Shown here in pieces: positions 36,156 through 45,300 of a stretch of DNA of 64,000 nt (the first letter of the stretch is position 1; every line of letters begins with the position of its first letter). The stretch is from Klebsiella aerogenes KCTC 2190 (GTDB lineage: Bacteria > Pseudomonadota > Gammaproteobacteria > Enterobacterales > Enterobacteriaceae). Below the pieces are notes generated by a model, which was not told the origin of the DNA, made no database searches, and worked only from the letters and a program-made list of their open reading frames with translations. The stretch is taken from contig NC_015663.1 in NCBI RefSeq assembly GCF_000215745.1, positions 1,860,001 through 1,924,000 on the forward strand, read 5' to 3'. Both the position numbers and the translations under genes were made by a program.

Positions 36156-36364
36156 CTATTTTTGCAAACACATAGGACGAATACTTGCACCAACACCTGC
36201 AATACAACTCATGACAAATGTTTTAACAATGTCATTGTGACTAACATCAAATCCTTTAGTGTGTAAATACGTAATGCTAAAGCGAAGAATAAGACCTAAA
36301 GCAAAAAAGACACAGTTCCATATATGGCTCCTAGTCTGAGCTGAGAGAGTGTTACTTTCTTCAT
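36156..36364 (-). pseudogene. Immunity-protein remnant of the adjacent CdiA-CT fragment
   Basis: A short frame opens ATGAAGAAAGTAACACTC, overlapping the CT stop (MKKVTLSQLRLGAIYGTVSF), and stops. A second frame carries on with ALGLILRFSITYLHTKGFDV and ends GASIRPMCLQK. Two hydrophobic helices suggest a small membrane immunity protein with one frameshift, like that of the main cdiI. Confidence 0.45.
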
Positions 36365-36675
36365 TTTTTATCCCCTGCTTTGTTAATTGCATTTTGAGTT
36401 GCATCACCAGACACCTCCGATACAAAAGCACTACCAGTTTCAGCCCAAAATCCAGATGATGGGCCCAAAATAGGCCTTAAAATTGCTGGAGTATATATTC
36501 CGACTACACCACCAGTTACAGAACCAACAGCTGCACCACCTAATGATGCCGGATCGGCTCCGTCAGTCAAGAATGCCCCACCAGAATTGATAAATATATT
36601 CGTAGGGATATTGTACTCCGGAGCAAGATAACCAGTCGCTGTAAACGTCGCCGCACTAATGATCGCAGGAGCACT
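36361..36675 (-). pseudogene. 3' end of an orphan cdiA-CT (membrane-toxin type)
   Basis: The minus-strand frame reads ATGYLAPEYNIPTNIFINSG, then GGAAVGSVTGGVVGIYTPAI and ends SGDATQNAINKAGDKK, stop at 36361. Glycine-rich hydrophobic segments and the DPxSLGGAAxGS layout resemble the last third of the main CdiA toxin. The upstream part is lost at about 36676, where an inverted fragment begins. Confidence 0.55.
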
Positions 36676-36781
36676 TTATATGGCTCCAGAAGTTGCTATA
36701 GCTAAAGGTATCTCTGGTGCATTGGTTAGCGGTGGTATTAATAGTGCATATCAATATGTAAATATGAAGCCGGGGGGATGA
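36632..36781 (+). pseudogene. Inverted fragment of a CdiA-CT membrane toxin
   Basis: On the plus strand, opposite to all other CT modules, a frame reads PVAVNVAALMIAGALYMAPE and KGISGALVSGGINSAYQYVN to a stop. KG..GA...GGIN.A.Q matches the segment [19 protein letters not shown] of the main toxin. It indicates an inversion within the cassette array. Confidence 0.45.
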
Positions 36782-36787
36782 GTTTAG

Positions 36788-37020
36788 CTACATTACACCT
36801 TTGCTAGAACCGTCGACAATAACTTTCGTGATATTGGTGCTGTCTGGCATATCACCTTTTGCGATCTTATTCAGTCCAGCCTGTGTTTCTTCCGGGGGCA
36901 GATTATTGTCAGTTGCGTACTGATTCCCGCTGCATTAATAGCAATGGTATTGTCGATCCCTTTTCCGAAGCTTAACGAGTTATTCTCAACCTTTTTAATA
37001 CCGCCATTTCGTTTACCTTC
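36788..37020 (-). pseudogene. Orphan cdiA-CT fragment with VENN motif, frameshifted
   Basis: A minus frame reads KKVENNSLSFGKGIDNTIAI and then shifts. The next frame continues NQYATDNNLPPEETQAGLNK and KGDMPDSTNITKVIVDGSSK, ending at TAG 36788. VENN is at 36979-36990. The result is a short CT with a one-base shift near 36930. No start codon or immunity gene was found. Confidence 0.55.
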
Positions 37021-37205
37021 CTATATTTTATTGATTATCATAGAGTTAGTGCGATTTATCGCACTGCGTCAGGTGTATAGCGGATAAAAAACAAACACAA
37101 TGGCGGGCGTTTTCACGCAGGTTAAGGGCTACCGGAAATAAAATTGCGTCAAAAATAAACGCCATCATGCCTGTATGATGGGATACAGAGAGGATAAAAG
37201 GAAGA

Positions 37206-37301
37206 TACATCACTATTACATCAAAAATACCTCATTATTGCGTCACTATTACACCATCAGAACCTGAGTACATCAGTATTACATCACTTTTACGTCACGC
37301 T
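37206..37301. repeat. 11-bp tandem repeat array
   Basis: Eight imperfect copies of TACATCACTAT occur in phase (TACATCACTAT, TACATCAAAAA, TACCTCATTAT, TGCGTCACTAT, TACACCATCAG, then an 8-bp spacer, TACATCAGTAT, TACATCACTTT, TACGTCACGCT). The 11-bp period places the conserved TCA on one face of the helix. It lies about 120 bp upstream of a SymE-like fragment. It looks like a multi-copy protein-binding site, not a CRISPR. Confidence 0.6.
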
Positions 37302-37415
37302 GATTAATAACAATAACGGTGAATGCTGGCTGATTTTAATCTGACAGCGTGAAGCGTTGGACAACGAGCTACGTGAGGCGTCAGCGGGTTTCAACGGGAC
37401 ACCCTTTAGTACACG

Positions 37416-37528
37416 CAGGGGGAGATAAAAACGTCTGGCTCGAAGAGGCGGGATTTTCGACCAGTCCCCCCGTTACCGTGATCGTTGAGCACGGGTTACT
37501 GGTCATACGGCTGGCACCCGAAAGATAA
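37416..37528 (+). pseudogene. SymE-like toxin fragment (3' end)
   Basis: The plus-strand frame reads NVWLEEAGFSTSPPVTVIVE then HGLLVIRLAPER, stop at 37526-37528. This is the AbrB-like core of SymE-family proteins (LKGxWLEEAGF...). The N-terminus is not in frame. Upstream is the 11-bp repeat array; a terminator follows. Confidence 0.6.
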
Positions 37529-37541
37529 CTGACTAACAAAA

Positions 37542-37565
37542 AATCCCGGCCCTGAGGCCGGGATT
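37542..37565 (+). terminator. Bidirectional intrinsic terminator
   Basis: A 10-bp perfect stem AATCCCGGCC/GGCCGGGATT with a CTGA loop between converging SymE fragment and CDI cassette. Confidence 0.85.
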
Positions 37566-37583
37566 ATTCAGCTGTGGTACAGA

Positions 37584-37811
37584 TTAACGAACATCGAATA
37601 TCCAGAAGACCAGACCGGCCGGAATACCCAAGAGGCTGATTTTTAGGATCGTAGCGATCTCTGTTTTTCCAAAAGGGAAGGATTTATCAAAATCCCAAAC
37701 AGGCCATCCTTTGAGTAAATAAGAAAAAAACCACCTATCATTAATACAAAACACATTCCAATACATAGAAAAATTAACAATTTTATAGATTTTCTAGGTT
37801 TATTTAGATTC
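37584..37811 (-). pseudogene. Frameshifted membrane immunity gene of the orphan cdiA2 module
   Basis: It opens with ATG overlapping the cdiA2 stop ([20 protein letters not shown], one membrane helix), then breaks near 37700. The second frame continues GWPVWDFDKSFPFGKTEIAT and ends SLLGIPAGLVFWIFDVR. The size and two-helix layout parallel the main cdiI. One indel in the region GGATGGCC would explain it. Confidence 0.6.
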
Positions 37812-40569
37812 ATTTTTACCTCCAGAAATAGCTTTGTTCAAACTATCCCCCACTACTCCAGAGGTAAAAGAGTCGATAGCATTAGCACTAATTGAAGGTA
37901 CAGAACTTTGTGGCACTGGTTTGGTTATTGTCCAGACACCAGTCGGTACCCATTCATATTGTTTTGATATCGGATTAAATATTTTATCAGCCTGAACTTT
38001 TAGAACATTTCCCGCAGTATAACCAGCTGAAGCCCCAGCCTTACTCACTAACGCAGCCATAAATGGATCATCACCTTTAATTTCGGCCTGATAATAGCCA
38101 CCTACTGCGTTCCATGTCATTACAGGGTCATAACCTTTACCAGCAGTAATCGCCCCGATCACACCAGAGCCAATTAAGTCTGACAAACTCACTTTTCCTG
38201 TTGTCCCATATTGAATACCAGCACTCAGCCCAGCACCAACCCCCACAGCAATAAGCTGCTCCTTAGTATTGTTAACAGTATTAGTAATAATGGCTTTACC
38301 TCCCATTATCGCCACTGGCCAGGAAGTCGGATCCATGACTACAGACAATATACGATCACCCTGCGTAATATTATCCTGCAAGAATTTAAGATCGACTCCA
38401 TTAAGATAATTTACCAATGCTGCGGCACTTGGATCCTTCAGTTTTTCATCCAACCGGATTTGATGTGGATTAGCATCATTAGCAACATTAGTCGCACCCT
38501 GTATCAGTTCCTGCCAGCTAACACATCTAACACCACCTCCTGTACAGGCTTCCTGAAGCTCTTTACTTTTTTTGTTGCTGATATCGATATATTTCTCGAC
38601 AACCTTATTACAATCTCCGCCCGACTTCTTACAATCTTGCATTTCTTTATCAAGCTGCCGGGCTTCTTTTGAACTCAGGAAGTTATTCTCAACCGCGTTC
38701 TTACCAGACTGTGCACCCGTTGTTGCGCTCTGCGAGTCCCCCCCGACTATATTGCCCGCAAATCCCGAGGCGATGGTCGCCAGATTACTGACGAGCTGTT
38801 TATCGCTTTCACTCAGGTCGCTGGCCTGCCTGCCCGGATACATCGTTTCCAGAATGGCTTTCGCAACCAGTTCACCTGTCGCGGCTCCGGCTGCTCCTGC
38901 CGCCGCATTCCCTCCCTGTAGTGCCGCGACCGCACCACCCAATATCGCGTGGGCTATGGTTTTCGCCGCAATATCATCATCCTTAAGACCAGCCTGATGT
39001 CCGATAATATTTGCCAGCTCCGGCGCCGATGCCCCCGCCAGCGCTCCGGCGATGTTCCCGCCCGCCAGTCCCTGCAGCGCCGCCGTGGCTGCCTGGATAC
39101 CCCGCTGCAGGTCACTGCCGGTACCATAATCCTGCATCGCCGTACGACCCGCCTGCTCCGCAATCTGTTCTGCCGTCGGACTGCTGTTTCCCTCTGCTTT
39201 CAGCTTCGCTTCCACCGCCGTCAGGGCTGCCGGGTCTTTCATCGCCTTCTGTTTTGCTATCTCTCCCTGCGTGCGCGCAATATCTGCCGCCTGGCTGCCA
39301 GTCTCACCTATCAGCTGCACTTCCTGCAGGCGCCGCTGCTCCTTCTCCTTGTCAAATATCGGCCCGATACTGCCGTTGGCATGCTCCGTGTCGCGACTCA
39401 GGTCAGCCACATCCTGCTTCTGATTATCCTTGTCGCGAATGGTGATGATGCCGTCAGCCACAGCGGCCTGAGTCGAGCCTTCCGCATGCCCGCTGTTGCC
39501 ACCCCCCGCCAGCAGGGCGCTGGCCATGTTACCGGCGAACTGCGAGCCGATGCTGCCGCCGGTGCTGATACCGCCGCCCTGATGCTGCGTTTTATAATCC
39601 GCCTGGTTGTGGATATCACTGAAACCCAGCGTGCCGGTATCGAGGCTGTTTTTATCTGCGCTACCTGTGGAAGCAATCACCCCGCCATTCAGCTGGGTGT
39701 GGTTGCCCACCGTCACATCAAAACCGCCCTGACCGGCAAACAACCCGCTCTGCTCCTGCACCGAATCGTAGTCGCTGTTCATCTTATCGCGGCTGACATT
39801 CAGGCTGCCCGAGAACGATCCGGCGCCGAAGGTGTAACCCAGGCCACCACTGACGCTGTTCTGCGTGCTGTCGTAGTGGTCGCTGTCCTGCAGGCTGGTT
39901 ATCGTCAGGTCACGGCCGACATCTGCCGTCACCTGATGGCCGCTGACCTGCGCGCCGGCCAGCGTGGTATCTCGCCCACTGGCGATGGTGACCTGATGAC
40001 CGGCATCCACCGTCGTTTCATTCTGCCAGGTGCCGTTACCTTTCTCATGCCCTTTGCTGCTGTTGGCATTTGCCGAGATGCTGATACCGGCGCCGCCGGA
40101 GCCCACCCCCACGCCGACGCCAATACTGCCGCCGCTGCTTTTGTTACTACCGCTGGTAAGCTGTGTATCCTGCGCCGCAATGAGGTTCACATCCCTGAGC
40201 GCCTCCAGCGAAACATCCTTACCGGCTTTAAGCTTGCTGCCCGTGACCGTGATATCGCCGCCTGTTGCCGCAACGGCGAGATTATTGCCGGCATTCAGGG
40301 TACTGCCGGAGGTGGTTACCTGCTCTGAATGTGAGGTAGATTTTGACGACTGCGTCCCCAGAGACGCACTGATACCAATAGTGTTGTTATTGTCCTTATC
40401 GCTGCCGCCTCTGGCCTCATCCAGTGCGACGGCCTGTCCTGCCTGGACGCCGGAAAGCGCAGCTTTCGTTCCCTGAAGCGCACTCAGGCGGCCGTCACTG
40501 CTTTGCTTCGCATTTTGCGCGGCGGAAACCGCATTGTTTACCGCACTGCCTGCCGCCCCGGATACTCAT
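37800..40569 (-). pseudogene. Orphan cdiA 3' segment (cdiA2-CT)
   Basis: An open frame of about 920 codons has no start codon and an in-frame TGA at its upstream end. It contains FHA-2 type haemagglutinin repeats ([37 protein letters not shown]), the pretoxin region ([20 protein letters not shown]) and VENN at 38682-38693, then a ~290-residue CT with a cysteine pair ([11 protein letters not shown]) and glycine-rich tail. It is about 90% identical to the main cdiA in the shared 3' part. It can only be expressed after recombination into cdiA. The CT differs from that of cdiA. Confidence 0.8.
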
Positions 40570-40609
40570 ATGATCACCTCATCAGTTATGTCAGTTATAA
40601 CCTCTGAGC

Positions 40610-40858
40610 GTGTCTAAAACCATTGAACCACTACAGGCGGGATTTACCGACGGGATACCGATAAAGATACGGATGATGCCGGACTGCATCATCATCACCG
40701 CCCAGAACACCCGCGAACTGTACGGCTGCGCCGAGGGGCTGAGCGTGGTCTCCGTCAACCGGCCGAAGATGAAACAGTGGCTTAAGACCTTCCCCGGCGC
40801 GCTGAACGACACCGGCGATCTGCCGGTGATCAAGCGCGGGAACGGGCATTTTGGGTAG
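40610..40858 (+). pseudogene. SymE-like toxin, N-terminally truncated
   Basis: From GTG 40610 the frame reads GIPIKIRMMPDCIIITAQNT then ELYGCAEGLSVVSV and KTFPGALNDTGDLPVIKRGN. The first part matches the second strand set of the SymE fold (VDVKVMEGCIVLTAQ in E. coli). The usual N-terminal LKGxWLEEAGF half is missing. It lies on the opposite strand between two CDI cassettes. The fused C-terminal extension is common in island SymE proteins. Confidence 0.55.
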
Positions 40859-40876
40859 GGTAACAACCGATAAAAC

Positions 40877-40907
40877 GATCCCGGACAGATCACTTCTGGC
40901 CGGGATC
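40877..40907. terminator. Intrinsic terminator between SymE-like ORF and immunity gene
   Basis: An 8-bp stem GATCCCGG/CCGGGATC with a 15-nt loop, then TT. Confidence 0.65.
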
Positions 40908-40918
40908 TTAAAATGCTG

Positions 40919-41293
40919 CTAACTCTTCATACCTAAACGGATTATTTCAGTTGGAAACAAAGGCTGTAATATTAATTCATTGTTAAAAACAAATAACTTC
41001 GGCGATAAAGCTGTAACGTCATAAATATTCTCAGCAATCAAAATCAGCTTAGTTCTAAAAATAGGAATGCTAATATCATCTACAAAAACGAACACATCGT
41101 CATTTTTGTTATGATTATCTGATATAAGAGCGTTGATATCCTCATAATCCGAATACTTAAGATCTGCCCATAATATATTTCCATTAGCAAATGGAAATTG
41201 ATGCAAAATATTAATAGCCTCTTTCTCGCGCTGACCTTCAAGCACATCAAAATCAGCGCTAAGGGCTTCTTTACACTCATCAAATAAAGTCAT
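40919..41293 (-). CDS. Soluble CdiI-type immunity protein of the orphan CT cassette
   Basis: This acidic 124-residue protein (MTLFDECKEALSADFDVLEG ... ELILQPLFPTEIIRLGMKS) has no signal peptide or membrane helix. It starts 5 bp after the stop of the 41299 cassette, the standard position for the cognate immunity gene. A cytosolic acidic immunity protein implies a cytosolic, probably nuclease-type, toxin. The family was not recognised beyond position. It may still be transcribed from the cdi promoter and so protect against siblings carrying that toxin. Confidence 0.75.
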   Translation of the reverse strand: MTLFDECKEALSADFDVLEGQREKEAINILHQFPFANGNILWADLKYSDYEDINALISDNHNKNDDVFVFVDDISIPIFRTKLILIAENIYDVTALSPKLFVFNNELILQPLFPTEIIRLGMKS

Positions 41294-41298
41294 TTACT

Positions 41299-42093
41299 CT
41301 ACCTATTCAACTGTTTCAATATGGTTTCAAACGATTTTTCATTACCTTCAAATGGTATGACTTGCTTGACTGCTTTTCCCGGCCCTTTTCCTTGAGAGTA
41401 ATCCCATATATTAATGTGCGTTCCCTTTTCAGGATCATAATCAACACGCCAGCCAACTTTACCATCACTAGATTGACGTCCAATTACTTTTCCATTCCCT
41501 GCACTTACTTCTAACCGCCCAATTACAGGTTTAGAGTCTGCCCCTAAATTACCAACAATACCCAATGCCTTATTTCGTGCACTTTCCCAACTTTTCTCAG
41601 ATTTAAGTATCGTTTCAATTCGATTTGCTGCGGCGGGTACTTTCTTACCCGGCAAGATAATACCTGCCAGCATTCCCCCCGTGGCTTCCAGCGCCGTCTG
41701 ATTTACTCCGGCCGCCTGTTTAACCGTATCCGCAACCGCTGACCAGGTTTCACTCTGCATCAGCGCCTTAACGCTATCAGCCACGGCCTGATTCTTCCCG
41801 GACAGGTCGCTCAGCGCTTTATTACAGTAGCTGTCGCCGACCGCACACGAGGCCAGCGCCATCGCCGCATCAGCAGCATAATCCGCTGAACCTAATGCCG
41901 CATCGCCCGTATTCGCAAGGGCATTGATAATACCGTTGGCGATAGAAGAAGTTGTACCTTCACCCAGTTTATCCCTGACCTCATTTTTCAGGGATTCAGC
42001 GGCCTGTTTTACTGTTGCACGAGCCTGATCGCCCGCCAACGAGTTATTCTCAACAATAATTCCAGTCTGCTGACTGAAATCGTTATTGACTTA
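41299..42093 (-). pseudogene. Promoterless orphan cdiA-CT cassette (probable nuclease toxin)
   Basis: A start-less frame passes through IIVENNSLAGDQARATVKQA (VENN at 42043-42054), a helical cytoplasm-entry-type region, then GRLEVSAGNGKVIGRQSSDG and a compact C-terminal domain VGWRVDYDPEKGTHINIWDY that ends FETILKQLNR. The final domain (WRxDYDPxKGxHINxxD) is a recurrent polymorphic-toxin module and fits a nuclease, but this was not proven. It lacks the upstream cdiA body. It lies directly downstream of the main cdiI. Confidence 0.75.
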
Positions 42094-42102
42094 TTTATCC
42101 GC

Positions 42103-42375
42103 TTATTTTTTGTTTTTGTGCTCTTGTAACTTGGCTTTTGTCCAAATACCTACTCCTGCCAACGCACCCGCAGAAACACCTACTTTCAAGGAATAAAAAG
42201 CATCCTTTGCCCAATCGAAAAATAAAACGTTAGTTTTAAAGAACACTATCAATCTGCCAAGAAAACAGCCCATCATTGCCATAAAAAAAATGCATACCAT
42301 ACAACGTACTATTAGCACTACGAGGTTGTTCACATTGACACTTTTATTGTTTTTTAGTGGTTTCATCAGCTTCAT
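42103..42375 (-). CDS. cdiI: CdiI immunity protein (membrane type)
   Basis: The 90-residue protein has two membrane helices (about 18-42 and 62-80: [34 protein letters not shown]) and a basic tail ([11 protein letters not shown]). It overlaps the end of cdiA by 32 bp, so it is co-translated with it. A membrane immunity protein implies that the cognate CT acts on the inner membrane (pore- or ionophore-type). ATG 42366 is an alternative start. Two frameshifted relatives with the same layout sit behind other CT cassettes in the array. Confidence 0.8.
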   Translation of the reverse strand: MKLMKPLKNNKSVNVNNLVVLIVRCMVCIFFMAMMGCFLGRLIVFFKTNVLFFDWAKDAFYSLKVGVSAGALAGVGIWTKAKLQEHKNKK

Positions 42376-45300
42376 CTAGCGTTCCTTTTGTAACATTACC
42401 AACAGCCTCGCTAGTAATTGAGCCCCCAATATTGCTAATAATATCGGATGTGCCTTCTTTGACAGTAGACCCCATAGACCCTGATATGACCTTTCCGACA
42501 CCGCCACCAAAAACTGAACCTAGTCCAGTTCCAATAACAGAGTTTGTCGGATCTTCCCCCTTAATACTGCTACCAATTGCCGCACCGCCCATATTGATAG
42601 GTGTTGAGATGATAACACCTTTTCCTGTTGTCGCTGCAGCTGTCACCCCAGCCATTATTGCATCCACATAACTGAAAGGATCTTTTCCTGCAAGCTGAGC
42701 AGCTGAGTTAACTCCAACACCAATTGCTGCGTTAGCTACCATACCTTTCACAGTAAGCCCCAGCACACTGCTTCCGAACATTAGCGGCGCATCACCAATG
42801 CTGGCATTCGACTTATGATAGCCCCAGGTGTTCATGATTCTCTGAGCTTTAGACATGGCTTCAGAGTCAGGGTTACGTTTCATGTAATCCTGGCCAGAGA
42901 GCAGCCCGGTAACCAGCTGTTGTGCTACCGCGGGGCCGTAGGTTTTTTCCATTTCAGAAGCATAAATACGAAGATACCCGGCCAGTTCAGCCCGCTCAGT
43001 ACTGCTCATCTGTGAAGGGTCTTTAGTAAATTTAGAAACCAGTGCATCACTGCGTTTGTCAGCATTTTCCAGCTTAATAAGCTCATTGGCTGTAGCTAAT
43101 GACTTATCACCGTTCTTAATTTTCTCAATGGCTTTGTCGAGTTTGTCTGAAGATGTCGCACCAAGGAAATTATTCTCAACCGCATTCTTACCGGCACCGG
43201 CACCCGTCGCGGCCCCAGCTGTATTCCCTGTAGCGATCCCTCCAGCCATACCCGCAGATATGCTCGCCAGCGCACTGACTGTCTGCTTCTGTTCTTCAGA
43301 AAGTTTATCTACATTAGGGTAGAGCATATTGGCGATAGCGCGTGCCGCCAGCTCTCCGCCCCCTGCACCAATCGCACCCGCTGCCGCACTATTTCCCTGA
43401 AGCGCAGCAACCGCGCCACCAAGGATCGCGTGTGTTATGGCATTGACCGCAGGGTTATCTTCTGTCGATTTCAGCAGATGCGCCAGCTCCGGTGCTGAAG
43501 CCCCCGCCAGTGCACCCGCTAAATTACCGCCCGCGAGCCCCTGAAGCGCTGCAGTTGCTGCCTGGATGTCGCGCTGAATGTCGCTGCCGGTGCCATACTT
43601 TTCCTGTTCCTTTTTGTATTCCGGCGTATCACGCAGTTTTGCCAGATATGCCTGCCGCTGTTCTTCCGTCGCATCCGCAGGAACAGGCCCGTATTTATCC
43701 TGCGCAGCCTTCAGCGCATTCAGCTCCCCCTGCGTCCGCGCGATATCCGCCATCTGACCGCCGATATCGCTGATCATCCCGATTTCCTTCAGACGGTTCT
43801 GCTCCTTCTCCTTGTCGAAGATCGGGCTGATGCTGTCGTTGGCATGTTTGGTGTCGCGGCTCAGGTTCGCCACATCCTGCTTCTGATTATCCTTGTCGCG
43901 AATGGTGATGGTGGCGTCAGCCACAGCGGCCTGAGTCGTGCCTTCGGCATGCCCACTGTTGCCCGCCGCCGCAATCATCCCACCCGGCATATTGCCCTTG
44001 AACTGGTCGCCGAAGCTGCCCGCGCCGCTGATGCTGATACCCGAATGCTGGGTTTTGAAGTCCGCTTCGTTGTGCAGGTCGCTGAAGCCCAGCGTACCGG
44101 TATCGAGGCTGTTTTTGTCCGCCGTGGCCGTGGAGGCAATCACTGCGCCATCCAGTTGGGTATGGTTGTCCGCGGTGATATCAAAGCCGCCATCACCGGC
44201 GAACATCCCGGTTTGTTCGGCAACAGAGTCAAAGCGGCTCTTCATCTTGTCCTGGGAGGCAGAGATATAGCCGGAGCCCGTCATGCTGCCGAAGGTGAAG
44301 CTGCCGCCCGCCGCCACGCTGCTCTGCTTGCTGTCGTATTTGTTGCTGTCCTGCTGGCTGCTCATCAGCAGGTCGTGCCCCACATTGGCGACAATTTTAT
44401 TGCCGCTAACCTGTGCCCCATTGAGCACGGTGTCATTCCCGCTCTTAATGGTGACGGTCTTGCCGCTGTCGATGGTGGTTTCAGTCCAGTCGGTACCGTT
44501 ACCTTTATCTTTGCCATTGGCTGCGTTGACATTGGCAAACACGCTGATACCGGCGCCTTTACCTGCACCAATACTTACGCCGACACCGCCGCCGCTGCTG
44601 CTGTTCTTGCCGCTGGACTGTTGAGTGTTAGCAGCCCCACTGAGAATGACGTCATGCCTGGCGTCCAGCAGCGTGTCGCCGCCCGCTTTCACCTGGCTTC
44701 CGGCAATAACGATATCGCCGCTGTTCGGGCCCTTGCCTTTTCCATTCGCGGTAATGGAGAGATTGTTGCCTGCATTCAGCGTGCTGCCCGTTATCGTATC
44801 GCTCTCAGCGTGCTGCTGCGATTTGGATTTCTGCGTGGTCAGCGAGAGGCTGACGCCCATCGCGTTCGGGTCGGCCGTCAGGTCAGCCGCCTGTCCGGCC
44901 TGCACACCGGAGAGCACAGTTTTAGTGGCCTGAAGCGCTTTGAGCCGTCCGTCACTTTCCTCTTTGGTATCCTGTGCCGCCGTAACCGCATTATTAATCG
45001 CGCTGCCGACAGTGCCCGAAAGCGCCAGCGTCAGCCCACTTTTCTTCTGCTCGAAGGTTTCATCGCGGGTACGTTTGTCGTGGCCCGGGTCGATGATGAC
45101 GCTGCTGCCGCTGAGACTCATGTCCTTACCGGCAATCAGGTCTGCGCCGCCGATGTGCGCCTGGTTTCCGGCAGCGATAACCACGTTACCGCCCGTAGAT
45201 CCGACGGTGCTGAAGCTCTGGCTTTGCGTGGTGCCCGCCTCGCGTAAATCGTGGGTAGTCTTGCTACTGCCGATACTGATCCCGATACCCCCGGTACCCA

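Noticed and set aside
37206..37301. Possible CRISPR array
   Set aside because: Units are 11 bp and tandem without spacers; no cas genes are present.
43844..45247. Long plus-strand frame of 467 codons inside cdiA
   Set aside because: It is antisense to the GC-rich repetitive cdiA gene, and its composition (poly-Val/Ala/His) is that of a mirror frame. Several others (38949-40328, 50606-51685, 47396-47917) are the same.
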